Shown here: piece by piece, positions 16,358 through 24,084 of the stretch
How the letters are laid out: each line of letters opens with the position of its first letter
Position numbering within the stretch: the stretch's first letter is position 1
From: Longispora albida DSM 44784
GTDB lineage: Bacteria > Actinomycetota > Actinomycetes > Mycobacteriales > Micromonosporaceae
DNA length: 64,000 bases
Assembly: GCF_000379825.1 (NCBI RefSeq)
Contig: NZ_KB903825.1
Coordinates: forward strand, 542,584-606,583
Reading direction: 5' to 3'
Translations under genes and position numbers: made by a program
The notes under the pieces: model-generated
Database searches by the model: none
What the model saw: the letters and a program-made list of their open reading frames with translations, nothing else
What the model was told of the DNA's origin: nothing

Positions 16358-18859
16358 CTAGAACTGCGTCGCGATGCTCACGTTCGAGAACGAGTCCGTC
16401 GCGTAGAGGCTGACGTAGCGGTACCCGGCGGACGGGTTCTTCACGGTCAGCGTCTCGCCGTTGCCGGCGGTGACCGACCGGGCGCTGTACTTCGTCCGGG
16501 TCGCCCAGGCGCCCGAGTTGTAGTACAGGTCGGCGTTGCCGGTGCCACCCGACGTCGTGACGGTCAGGGTGGTGACCCCGGCCGGCAGGTAGACGTAGAA
16601 GTAGACCAGGTCGCCCTTGTTCGCGGAGAAGCCGTTGCGCTGGCAGTTCTTGCCCAGCTCACGGATGTCCACCGCGCCGCACTGCGGGAGGCCAGCCACG
16701 GTGACCGTCTTGGTCGCGGTGGCCGACAGGCCCTTGTCGTCGGTCACCGTCAGGGTGATCGTGTACGACCCGGCGGCGGCGTAGGAGTGCGACGGGCTGG
16801 CGGCGGCAGAGGTCTGGCCGTCGCCGAAGTTCCACGAGCGCGACGCGATGGTGCCGTCGGCGTCCGCCGACTTGTCGGTCAGGGTGACCGTCAGGCCGGA
16901 AGTCGCGGCGTCGAACGCAGCGACCGGTGCCTTGTTGGTGTTCGTGCAGCCACCGGAGGCGCAGGCAGCCAGCCAGGACGCGAAGTCAGCGTCGTAGCGG
17001 GTGCCGATCGTGGTCTTCAGCAGGGTCCGCGCCGCCGCCCAGTTGCCCGTCCGGTAGTGGCCGAGCAGGGTCACGACGTCCGGCCGGTGCTTCTCCAGCA
17101 TGTACCGGACGGCCAGGTAGCCCCACTGGTAGACCCGCGTGGAGTCCGAGTTGTTGTACGTGGTGTCGAACAGCGTGCTCAGCGGGTACGTGTTCTTGCC
17201 GGCCTCGGTCACCGCCCGGCTGTAGACCTCGTTGCGGTACGAGTACGAGATGTACTCGGCGAAGCCCTCCACCCACATCACGGTCGGCGTGGTCATGCCG
17301 GCGGAGAAGTCGCCGTGCATGTTGAACCGGCCGTCGAGGTAGTGGGTGTACTCGTGGTTGAGGTTCCAGATCGCGAACTCCGGACGCAGCCACTCCGCCT
17401 CGTAGGCGATGAAGCGCGGCTGGTTGCCCTGCGTGGCCGGGTTGCCCTCGAGGTACATGCCACCGTTGTTGGTGTCGATGTCGAAGATGACGCCGGCGTA
17501 CGCCTTGTAGTCCGCGCTGCTGTTGAACGCGTTGACCTCCAGCGACGTGTTGTTGTCGTTGGCGACCGGGGTGTTCGTGCCGGCCACGTTGAAGAAGTAC
17601 GCGTCCTGGCTGGCCAGGCTCTGGCAGGTGGCGGCCAGCTGGGCTGCCGTCATCTCCTGGGCGCGGATCTTCAGCGTCGGCGAGCAGGTGTGCCGCACGG
17701 ACAGCACGGCGTCGGTCAGCTTCTGCGACAGGTTGCACACGTCGTAGTAGCCGCAGTTGGCGCTGTCGAAGTAGCTGGCGTTCTCGGCGACGCCCACCCA
17801 CAGCGCGGCGGTCGGGCCGGTCATCGAGCTCGCGCCGAGCAGGCCCTTGGCCAGCGGCCGGACCTTCGCCTGGAGTGCTGAGTGCCGCACGAAGCGGGTC
17901 AGCTCACGGCCGGCGTTGGAGGTCAGGTAGCTCCGGTCCGTGCCGAGCAGGTCGAGGTGCCCCAGCGCGAAGCTGTTCAGGGTGTCGATCACGCTCGGGT
18001 CGGCGATGACGGCGTTGACGAAGTCGTCGTTCTGGTGCCCCCGGAACAGCGGGGTGTACACGTTGTTGACGGCCGTCTTCATGTAGTAGTACGCGTCGTA
18101 GGAGCTGTTGTACGCGTTCAGCAGCTTCTTGATGACGTTCAGGTACCGGCCCTGCTCGTCGGCGCTGTCGATCAGGATGACCGACTCGGCGAGCGTCTGG
18201 CCGTGCGCGTCGTTCACGTCGAGCATGTGCGAGTTGGCGAAGAACGCGTCGAGGCCGCCACGGATGGCGGTCTTGAGCGGTGCGCCGTACGCGCCCGTGG
18301 CGTCCGGGTAGGAATACTGCACGTAGTACCCGGCGCGCAGGAACATGACGAGCTGGAGCGTGCTGCCCGAGTTGTCGCCGGCGTAGGCGGCCGAGCTGGC
18401 CTTGTACGCGTCGGCGACCGTGACCATCTTCGCCTCGCGGAACACGGCGTTCGCCTGGTTCTCCGGGAGGTTGAAGAGCGTGTAGGTACAGGTCACCGGT
18501 ACGGACTTGATGTAGTCGACCAGGTCGGCGCCCGTCTTGGCCGCGAAGTCCGCGGCGTTGCACGGCGCGGCCGCCGCTGTGGCTGCCAGGCCGCGCGGCT
18601 GCGGCTTGCTGTAGTCAGACCGGAGCTGCTCCGACGACGAGGCCTGCGGCGGGCGCTTGTCGGTGGTCAGCTTCACGTTGTGCGCGTGCCCGGGATCGAC
18701 GGCACCGAGCACTGGCTGCTCGGCGGCCTTCACCGGGGTCGGCGCCGCTGCCCGCGCGGTGCCGGGGGCGGCCTGTACCGGCGACGCCAGCGCGCCGGCC
18801 ACGGCAAGTGCCGCCACGGACGCACCCAGGATGCGGTGCAGCGTGAGGGGTTTACGCAT
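16358..18859 (-). CDS. Secreted M9-family collagenase with PKD and C-terminal PPC-type domains
   Basis: The 833-residue protein has a signal peptide (MRKPLTLHRILGASVAALAV, cleavage near ALASPVQA). The catalytic region contains the zinc motif NHEYTHYLDGRF (His502 and His506 flank Glu503) followed by MWVEGFAEYISYS, whose glutamate is the expected third ligand. After it come a PKD domain (about 635-715; VAAFDAATSGLTVTL to SATATKTVTVAG) and a pre-peptidase C-terminal beta domain ending in SNVSIATQF. This is the microbial collagenase layout. ATG 18859 is chosen because AGAGGA lies 6 bases upstream; a GTG two codons earlier overlaps that site. Confidence 0.92.
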   Translation of the reverse strand: MRKPLTLHRILGASVAALAVAGALASPVQAAPGTARAAAPTPVKAAEQPVLGAVDPGHAHNVKLTTDKRPPQASSSEQLRSDYSKPQPRGLAATAAAAPCNAADFAAKTGADLVDYIKSVPVTCTYTLFNLPENQANAVFREAKMVTVADAYKASSAAYAGDNSGSTLQLVMFLRAGYYVQYSYPDATGAYGAPLKTAIRGGLDAFFANSHMLDVNDAHGQTLAESVILIDSADEQGRYLNVIKKLLNAYNSSYDAYYYMKTAVNNVYTPLFRGHQNDDFVNAVIADPSVIDTLNSFALGHLDLLGTDRSYLTSNAGRELTRFVRHSALQAKVRPLAKGLLGASSMTGPTAALWVGVAENASYFDSANCGYYDVCNLSQKLTDAVLSVRHTCSPTLKIRAQEMTAAQLAATCQSLASQDAYFFNVAGTNTPVANDNNTSLEVNAFNSSADYKAYAGVIFDIDTNNGGMYLEGNPATQGNQPRFIAYEAEWLRPEFAIWNLNHEYTHYLDGRFNMHGDFSAGMTTPTVMWVEGFAEYISYSYRNEVYSRAVTEAGKNTYPLSTLFDTTYNNSDSTRVYQWGYLAVRYMLEKHRPDVVTLLGHYRTGNWAAARTLLKTTIGTRYDADFASWLAACASGGCTNTNKAPVAAFDAATSGLTVTLTDKSADADGTIASRSWNFGDGQTSAAASPSHSYAAAGSYTITLTVTDDKGLSATATKTVTVAGLPQCGAVDIRELGKNCQRNGFSANKGDLVYFYVYLPAGVTTLTVTTSGGTGNADLYYNSGAWATRTKYSARSVTAGNGETLTVKNPSAGYRYVSLYATDSFSNVSIATQF

Positions 18860-18865
18860 CGACAC

Positions 18866-19218
18866 TCCTCTGTGGAGTTAGCCAGGTCCGGAGGGGACCG
18901 GCCCGGCACGCCTCGGGGGGACGGGTGAGGCGTGAGGTGAAGAGTGTCACACCTTACTAAGGCGGGCAAGGCGTCGAAGCATGTGAATTCATAGGGTTAA
19001 TTATTAACTACGGACAGCGAAACGGCGCGTGATCAACTCGATGCGCAGCGCCCGTAATATCCACTCAGATCACCATCTGGACTCGGCCAGACGGTCCACT
19101 CCGGACCATCATTTTGGCTGATGACAGGCCATCAGTTCTGCTTATGGCCGTCCATTCGCCCGTCATCTCACTGACCGTGACGCCCGGCCGCGACAGCCAC
19201 CGTCTCGGGCCAGAGGGT
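18866..19218. promoter_or_regulatory. Gene-free stretch with an AT-rich palindrome upstream of the collagenase gene
   Basis: The 350-base gap holds no convincing gene. GTTAAT-T-ATTAAC (18996-19008) is a perfect 13-base palindrome in unusually AT-rich DNA, 137 bases upstream of the collagenase start; it may be an operator. The segment 18950-19010 is the least GC-rich part of the area and is the likely collagenase promoter region. The rest shows nothing further. Confidence 0.45.
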
Positions 19219-19252
19219 GGAAGTGCGGACATCCGGCGACGTCCGCACTTCC
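19219..19252 (-). terminator. Hairpin terminator of the fasciclin/oxidoreductase operon
   Basis: Perfect 12-bp arms (GGAAGTGCGGAC at 19219-19230, GTCCGCACTTCC at 19241-19252) with a 10-base loop, 26 bp beyond the fasciclin stop codon. Confidence 0.82.
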
Positions 19253-19277
19253 GTGAGGTCACTTGCCTGAAGTCACA

Positions 19278-19871
19278 TCACATCGGCATCAGCACTGTGT
19301 CGATGATGTAGACCGTGGCGTTACTGGTCCGCACGTTCCCGCAGACCACCTTGGCCGTGCCGTTCACGGTGAAGTCCGTCCCGCCGCCGGTGACGGTCAG
19401 CTTGCCGCCCTGGAGCGTGGTGAACGGGCCAGCCGTGCCCAGCTGCGCCGGAGTCACCTTCTGCCCGACCACGTGATAAGTCAGGATCTTGGTGAGCTTG
19501 TCCTTGTCGGCGAGGACAGCCTGGAGATCCGCCGCCGGGATCTTCGCGAAGGCGTCGTTGGCCGGCGCGAACACCGTGACGTCCTTCGCCCCGTTGAGCG
19601 TGTCGACGAGGCCGGCCTGCGTGACGGCAGCGACCAGTGTGGACAGTACCGGGTTGTTGCTGGCCGCCGTCGCCACCGGATCCTTGGCCATCCCGGCGAA
19701 CGAGCCCGCGCCGTCCTTGGGCACCGCGGCGCACGCCGTGCCGAACGGCGCCTCGGAGCCCGCTGTCGTGGACTGCACGGCGGACGGCTGGGCTTCGCTG
19801 GGCTCCGACGAGCAGGCCGGGAGCAGGAAGGCCAGCGGGATCAGGGCAGCACTGAGCAATGCGCGTCGCAT
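19278..19871 (-). CDS. Fasciclin (FAS1) domain lipoprotein, MPT70/MPT83-like
   Basis: The 197-residue protein has a lipoprotein signal (MRRALLSAALIPLAFLLPAC, lipobox LPAC near residue 20), a Ser/Thr linker, then one FAS1 domain (about 60-197) with PVLSTLVAAVTQAGLVDTL, VTVFAPANDAFAKIP and ILTYHVVGQKV. It ends VYIIDTVLMPM. It is closely built like mycobacterial MPT83, a SigK-dependent surface antigen. A good ribosome site (AAGGAG) precedes ATG 19871. It is 45 bp downstream of the oxidoreductase gene and probably on the same SigK-driven transcript. Adhesion is the family role; the ligand is unknown. Confidence 0.92.
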   Translation of the reverse strand: MRRALLSAALIPLAFLLPACSSEPSEAQPSAVQSTTAGSEAPFGTACAAVPKDGAGSFAGMAKDPVATAASNNPVLSTLVAAVTQAGLVDTLNGAKDVTVFAPANDAFAKIPAADLQAVLADKDKLTKILTYHVVGQKVTPAQLGTAGPFTTLQGGKLTVTGGGTDFTVNGTAKVVCGNVRTSNATVYIIDTVLMPM

Positions 19872-19916
19872 GACGATCTCCTTGACGGGTCAGAGTTGTC
19901 TGATTTGCCGGTGGTG

Positions 19917-21377
19917 TCAGGCGCTGACCATGACGACCACCGCGTGCCAGCCGGTCGCACCGTCCGGGAACGGCGCGCGCCGCTCCCCGGGCTGGAACTC
20001 ACCGGCCGTGTCGGCAGCCCGTACCTCGAGCGTGTGCCGGCCGGGCGTGGCTTCCCATCGCCACGCCCACTGCCGCCAGGTGTCGATCGAGCCGACCGTC
20101 CCCAGCGAAGCTTCCTGCCACGCGCCGCCGTCCGCGCGTACCTGTACCCGGCTGATCCCGCGCCGCTGTGCCCACGCGACGCCGGCCACGGTGACCAGGC
20201 CGGCCCTGGGCCGCGCGAACGGGCGGGGTGTGTCGATCCGGGAGAACGTCTTGATCGGGGCCTGCTCGGCCCAGCCACGGCGGACCCAGTACGGATCGAA
20301 GGCGGCGAAAGTGGACAGCTCCAGCTCGGTGAGCCACTTGGTGGCCGACACGTAGCCGTACAGGCCCGGCACGATCATGCGCACCGGGAAGCCGTGTTCC
20401 GGCGGGAGCTGCGTGCCGTTCATGCCCACGGCCAGGAGCGCGTCGCGGCCGTCGAGGCAGGCCGCCAGTGGCGTCCCGGCTGTCCAGCCATCGGCGGACC
20501 TGCCCACCACCTGGTCTGCCCCTGCTCGCGGCCGTGCCTCGCCGAGCAGACCCCTCAGTGGTACTCCGAGCCAGCGCGCGTTCCCAGCCAGTTCCCCGCC
20601 GACCTCGTTGGACACACAGGTCAGGGTGATCTCCCGCTCGACGAGGCCCCGCGCGAGCAGGTCGTCCAGGGTGAGCGTGAGCGGCCGGCCGACCATGCCG
20701 GTGATCCGGAGCCGGTAGGTGCCCGGGTCGAGCCGGGGAATGACGAGAGCCGTGTCGACCCGGTAGAAGGTGTCGTTCGGGGTCACGAACGAGGTGAGTT
20801 CGGGGAGTTTCATGTCGGTGCCGGCCGGGCCGGCGCTCACGGGCTCCGGCAGCGCCAGGACCGGCTGGTCGCGCCGGGCCAGCCTGAAGCCCGCGAGGCC
20901 GGCCAGCGCGGCGGCACCGAAAGCGATCAGTACGCCGCGCCGGTCCACCCTCCACTGTGGCCCATCCGAGCGCAGGGTGAACCGGAGCGCCCCGGCGGCT
21001 GCCACCACCCCGATCAGCGAGGGCAGCGCCGCAGCCGGCCCGGCTCCCGGCCTGGTCAGGGCCGCCACGGCTCCGAGCAGGCCGAAGAGGCCGAGGCCCG
21101 CGTACCCGGCGAGCGGACGGCGCACCGCCAGCGTCCCGAGTACCGCCGCACAGGCCGCCAGCAGCAGGCCAGTGCCGAGCAGGAGTGCGTTCTTGTCGTT
21201 CGCGCCGAAGGTACGGATCGCGAACTCCTTGACCGGTTCCGGCGTCGCGTCGACCACCGCGCCGCCGACCGCGACCAGCGGGCTGGTACGCGGGCCGGTC
21301 AGCACCGACACCAGCTCGGCCACCCCGAGCGCGAGCGCCGCGCAGGCCAGGCCCGCGAGTGCTCCCCTGCTTCTCAT
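19917..21377 (-). CDS. Membrane-anchored sulfite-oxidase-family molybdopterin oxidoreductase
   Basis: The 486-residue protein has an N-terminal block of about five membrane helices (1-175) followed by an exported sulfite-oxidase-fold domain: LTLTCVSNEVGGELAGNARW holds the conserved molybdenum-ligand cysteine, then HGFPVRMIVPGLYGYVSATKW and a C-terminal Mo-co dimerisation domain (VAWAQRRGISRVQV, GWHAVVVMVSA). It probably reduces or oxidises a small exported substrate such as oxidised methionine. ATG 21377 is chosen over ATG 21386 because the latter lies inside the -10 element of the SigK-type promoter; the transcript appears leaderless. Confidence 0.87.
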   Translation of the reverse strand: MRSRGALAGLACAALALGVAELVSVLTGPRTSPLVAVGGAVVDATPEPVKEFAIRTFGANDKNALLLGTGLLLAACAAVLGTLAVRRPLAGYAGLGLFGLLGAVAALTRPGAGPAAALPSLIGVVAAAGALRFTLRSDGPQWRVDRRGVLIAFGAAALAGLAGFRLARRDQPVLALPEPVSAGPAGTDMKLPELTSFVTPNDTFYRVDTALVIPRLDPGTYRLRITGMVGRPLTLTLDDLLARGLVEREITLTCVSNEVGGELAGNARWLGVPLRGLLGEARPRAGADQVVGRSADGWTAGTPLAACLDGRDALLAVGMNGTQLPPEHGFPVRMIVPGLYGYVSATKWLTELELSTFAAFDPYWVRRGWAEQAPIKTFSRIDTPRPFARPRAGLVTVAGVAWAQRRGISRVQVRADGGAWQEASLGTVGSIDTWRQWAWRWEATPGRHTLEVRAADTAGEFQPGERRAPFPDGATGWHAVVVMVSA

Positions 21378-21384
21378 ATCCGGC

Positions 21385-21411
21385 ATTCGGTGCCGGGTAC
21401 GAGAAGGATGG
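21385..21411 (-). promoter_or_regulatory. SigK-type ECF promoter of the oxidoreductase-fasciclin operon
   Basis: On the minus strand CCATCC (21411-21406) and CCGAAT (21390-21385) are separated by 15 bases. These match the mycobacterial SigK -35/-10 hexamers. The -10 ends 7 bases before ATG 21377, predicting a leaderless mRNA. An equal site precedes sigK (22728-22754). Confidence 0.8.
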
Positions 21412-21417
21412 GTTTGA

Positions 21418-22113
21418 CTACAGACGCACTGTGGAGAGCACGGGCAGGGTCGGGACCAGCGAGCCGCCGGCCGGTTCCCTGGTGATGCCAAGAGCTTCCA
21501 CGCTGGCCAAGCCGCGCAGGAGCTGGGTGTTCTCCCCCGGCGGGACGAGGTCCGACGGCGAGGGCCGCCCGCCACGGATCGTCCACAGCTGGTAGGTCCT
21601 GGTGCCGGACTCGGGCAGCCCGGTCGTGATCACGACGGCCTCGGCCCGGCTCGGGGCCATGACGACCGAGATCCGCCCGCCGCCCTGGACCTCCTGCACG
21701 ATCACCTTCGCGTCGGAGGCTGTCAGGACGTCGCGGATCGACGTCGCAGTGGCCTCCTGCCGGTCGATCCGGCGGTCCTGGACGACGTAGGCCGTCACGC
21801 CGGTGGCGAGGATGAGCCCCGCGGCGGCCGCTGCCGCCCAGCGCCGGAGGGCCGTGCGCTCACGGAACGACGGCCGGGGCGGGGCCTGGCGGGTCCGGCG
21901 GATCTCGGTGAGCACATTGACCCGCAGGGCTGGCGGGGGTGCCTGCTCGGCGGCGGCACCGAGGCGGGCTGCGGTGGCGCGCAGCTCGGCCACCTCGGCC
22001 GCGCACGCCTCGCAGACGGCCAGGTGCCGCTCGACAGCCACCCGTTCGAGATCGTCCACCGCGTCCAGCGCATAGGCACCGACCAGCGTGTGGATCTCGT
22101 GATCGGCGGCCAT
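21418..22113 (-). CDS. rskA: Anti-sigma-K factor, RskA family
   Basis: The 231-residue protein has the zinc-binding anti-sigma motif ERHLAVCEAC (His30, Cys34, Cys37), a cytoplasmic anti-sigma domain (1-85), one membrane helix (about 90-112; AAAAGLILATGVTAYVV) and an extracytoplasmic RskA domain (TYQLWTIRGGRPSPSDLVPP). It should hold SigK inactive until cleaved by regulated proteolysis. ATG 22113 overlaps the sigK stop by one base (TGATG), giving translational coupling. The oxidoreductase controlled by SigK follows 40 bp downstream. Confidence 0.93.
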   Translation of the reverse strand: MAADHEIHTLVGAYALDAVDDLERVAVERHLAVCEACAAEVAELRATAARLGAAAEQAPPPALRVNVLTEIRRTRQAPPRPSFRERTALRRWAAAAAAGLILATGVTAYVVQDRRIDRQEATATSIRDVLTASDAKVIVQEVQGGGRISVVMAPSRAEAVVITTGLPESGTRTYQLWTIRGGRPSPSDLVPPGENTQLLRGLASVEALGITREPAGGSLVPTLPVLSTVRL

Positions 22114-22691
22114 CACGACACCTCCAGGCAGTCGCGCAGCCGGATCAGGCCGTCCCTGATCCTGGTCTTCACGGCTGGCAGGCCAATGCCGAGCAGGTCA
22201 GCGACCTGACGGTAGGTGTAGCCGCCGTAGTAGGCCAGCCCGATCGCCTCGTGCTGGACGGTCGTCAGCCGCTTGAGGCAGCGCCGGACAGCCTGGCGTT
22301 CGAGATTCCCGGCTGCGGCCTCGGCCACCTCGTCGTACGCGGGAACCTCGCCGGCGGCGGCCTTCCGCTCCCGGTCGGTGGCGGCCTGCGCCGAGCGCAC
22401 CCGGTCGACAGCCCGGCGATGCGCGAGGGTGAGAACCCAGCTCGTCGCGGTACCCCGGCCGGGATCGAACCGGCTCGCCGTCCGCCACACCTCCACCATC
22501 GCCTCCTGAGCGGCCTCCTCCGCCTGCGCCGGGTCGCGCAGCAGGCGCAGGCACAGCCCGTAGACCTTGCCGGCCACCAGTTCGTACAGTGCCTCGAACG
22601 CGGCCTCGTCGCCCCGGGCCACCGCCACGAGCAGGTCCTCCGGTGGCGGCCCGCGATGGCTCGCGAACGGGCTGGGGACAGCTTCCGGCAC
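22113..22691 (-). CDS. sigK: ECF sigma factor SigK
   Basis: The 192-residue sigma factor has region 2 (about 20-95; EALYELVAGKVYGLCLRLLR and EEAAQEAMVEVWRTASRFDP) and region 4 (about 130-185; AIGLAYYGGYTYRQVADLLG then PAVKTRIRDGL). Both sequence and locus (sigK-rskA, then oxidoreductase and FAS1 lipoprotein) match the mycobacterial SigK regulon. It starts at GTG 22691 after AGGAG. A CCATCC-N15-CCGAAC promoter lies 36 bases upstream, indicating autoregulation. Confidence 0.92.
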   Translation of the reverse strand: MPEAVPSPFASHRGPPPEDLLVAVARGDEAAFEALYELVAGKVYGLCLRLLRDPAQAEEAAQEAMVEVWRTASRFDPGRGTATSWVLTLAHRRAVDRVRSAQAATDRERKAAAGEVPAYDEVAEAAAGNLERQAVRRCLKRLTTVQHEAIGLAYYGGYTYRQVADLLGIGLPAVKTRIRDGLIRLRDCLEVS

Positions 22692-22727
22692 GTCAGACTC
22701 CTCGCTCGCCGACCTCTGGTACCGGGT

Positions 22728-22754
22728 GTTCGGAGCCGGGCCAGATGAGGATGG
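22728..22754 (-). promoter_or_regulatory. SigK-type autoregulatory promoter of sigK
   Basis: On the minus strand CCATCC (22754-22749) and CCGAAC (22733-22728) are 15 bases apart, the same architecture as the oxidoreductase promoter. It lies 36 bases upstream of the GTG start of sigK. Confidence 0.78.
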
Positions 22755-22892
22755 CCGCCAGGAATTCAGTATGGCCCGTCATACCGCCTCCGCGGCTTTC
22801 GTTGTCCTCACAGTGCCCGGTTCGGCAGCCTGTGCCGTACCACCCCTACCAACCGGTAACCCTCAACCGGTACCCCTCTGGGAGGCACGCGA

Positions 22893-24008
22893 ATGAGACG
22901 ACGACTCTGGGCGGCGGCCGTGGCCGTGGCCACCGCCGGGATGCTCGTGCAGGCCGCTCCGGCGCACGCGGCGGTCCCGGCGCTCGCCGTCGCGCTGGGC
23001 GACAGTTACATCTCTGGTGAGGCCGGTCGCTGGCAGGGCAACAGCGACACGACGACCGGCGGCTCCGGCGGCACCGACCGCTCGTGGAACGGCACGAACG
23101 CCGACGCCACCCGGATCTACGGCAGCACGTTCGCCTCTGGCTGCCACCGTTCCGACATCGCACCCGTGACCGGCGCGTCCCTCGGCGTCGACCGGGTCGT
23201 GAACCTGGCCTGCTCCGGGGCCACCTCGCAGAACGTGCTGCCAGCCTCGCGCGGCGGCCAGCCGTACAAGGGCGAGGCCCCGCAGATCGACCAGCTCGCC
23301 GCGCTCGCCGGCACGTCGCGGATCAAGATGGTCGTGTTGTCGGTCGGCGGCAACGACCTCGGGTTCGGCGACATCATCGCCGGGTGCATCGAGGACTGGT
23401 TCTGGGGCTCGTCCTGCTCCAGCTACCAGCAGTCCCAGGTGAACGCGAAACTGCCGGCCATGCGGACCGGGGTCGCCAGCAGCATCCAGGCCATCCGGGA
23501 CGTGATGCGGGCCAGCGGGCACGCGGACACCGACTACCGGCTGGTGCTCCAGGCGTACCCGTCGCCGGTGCCGCGCGGCTTCAACATCCGCTACTCCGAC
23601 TCCGGCTGGACCCGGTGGAACATGGGCTGCCCGGTGACCAGCGCCGACGCCACCTGGGTGCGCGACCGGCTCGTCCCGCAGCTCAGCACCGAGCTGCGTA
23701 CCCTGGCGGCTGGCAACGGCACCGAGTTCCTCGACCTGCGCGACGCCTTCGACGGGCGGGAGATCTGCGCCCGTGGCCGGTACCGGGTCGACTCGGCCCA
23801 CCCGGCATCCGACCGGACGAGCGAGTGGGTCCGCGAGTTCTGGTACAACGACTCCGACGGCCGCCAGCAGGAGACCTTCCACCCGAACGCGTACGGCCAG
23901 AAGGCGCTGTCGCGCTGCCTGACCCTGCTCGGGACCTCGGCACCGGGCAACTACAAGTGCCTGAACACGGCCGGCGCTGGCGTCGAAGGCATGCGCCTGA
24001 CCGTGTGA
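22893..24008 (+). CDS. Secreted SGNH/GDSL-family lipase/esterase
   Basis: The 371-residue protein has a signal peptide (MRRRLWAAAVAVATAGMLVQ to APAHA) and SGNH blocks: block I VALGDSYISGE (nucleophile Ser about residue 39), block II glycine in NLACSGATSQNV, block III VLSVGGNDLGFG and block V FHPNAYGQKAL with the catalytic His. It resembles Streptomyces extracellular lipases. Several cysteines (ASGCHRSD, GCIEDWFW, SSCSS, MGCPV, EICARG) suggest disulfides. A ribosome site (GGGAGG) precedes ATG 22893. It is divergent from sigK and ends in a strong terminator. Confidence 0.9.
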   Translation: MRRRLWAAAVAVATAGMLVQAAPAHAAVPALAVALGDSYISGEAGRWQGNSDTTTGGSGGTDRSWNGTNADATRIYGSTFASGCHRSDIAPVTGASLGVDRVVNLACSGATSQNVLPASRGGQPYKGEAPQIDQLAALAGTSRIKMVVLSVGGNDLGFGDIIAGCIEDWFWGSSCSSYQQSQVNAKLPAMRTGVASSIQAIRDVMRASGHADTDYRLVLQAYPSPVPRGFNIRYSDSGWTRWNMGCPVTSADATWVRDRLVPQLSTELRTLAAGNGTEFLDLRDAFDGREICARGRYRVDSAHPASDRTSEWVREFWYNDSDGRQQETFHPNAYGQKALSRCLTLLGTSAPGNYKCLNTAGAGVEGMRLTV

Positions 24009-24034
24009 CCGGACCTGCTGGGGAGGCGGGATAA

Positions 24035-24065
24035 GGCCGGGGTGCCCCGAACGGGCACCCCGGCC
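24035..24065. terminator. Bidirectional hairpin terminator
   Basis: Perfect 13-bp arms (24035-24047 and 24053-24065) with a 5-base loop, lying between the convergent lipase and ATPase genes. Confidence 0.85.
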
Positions 24066-24084
24066 GCTCCGTCCTCCGCTTCGC

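Noticed and set aside
14243..17881. A plus-strand open frame of 1212 codons
   Set aside because: It covers the TPR, SDR and collagenase genes on the other strand. Its product is low-complexity Arg/Gly/Val-rich without domains, a normal effect of high GC at third codon positions.
18996..19008. Reading the AT-rich palindrome as a replication origin or attachment site
   Set aside because: It is a single 13-base palindrome without iterons, DnaA boxes or nearby replication or integrase genes.
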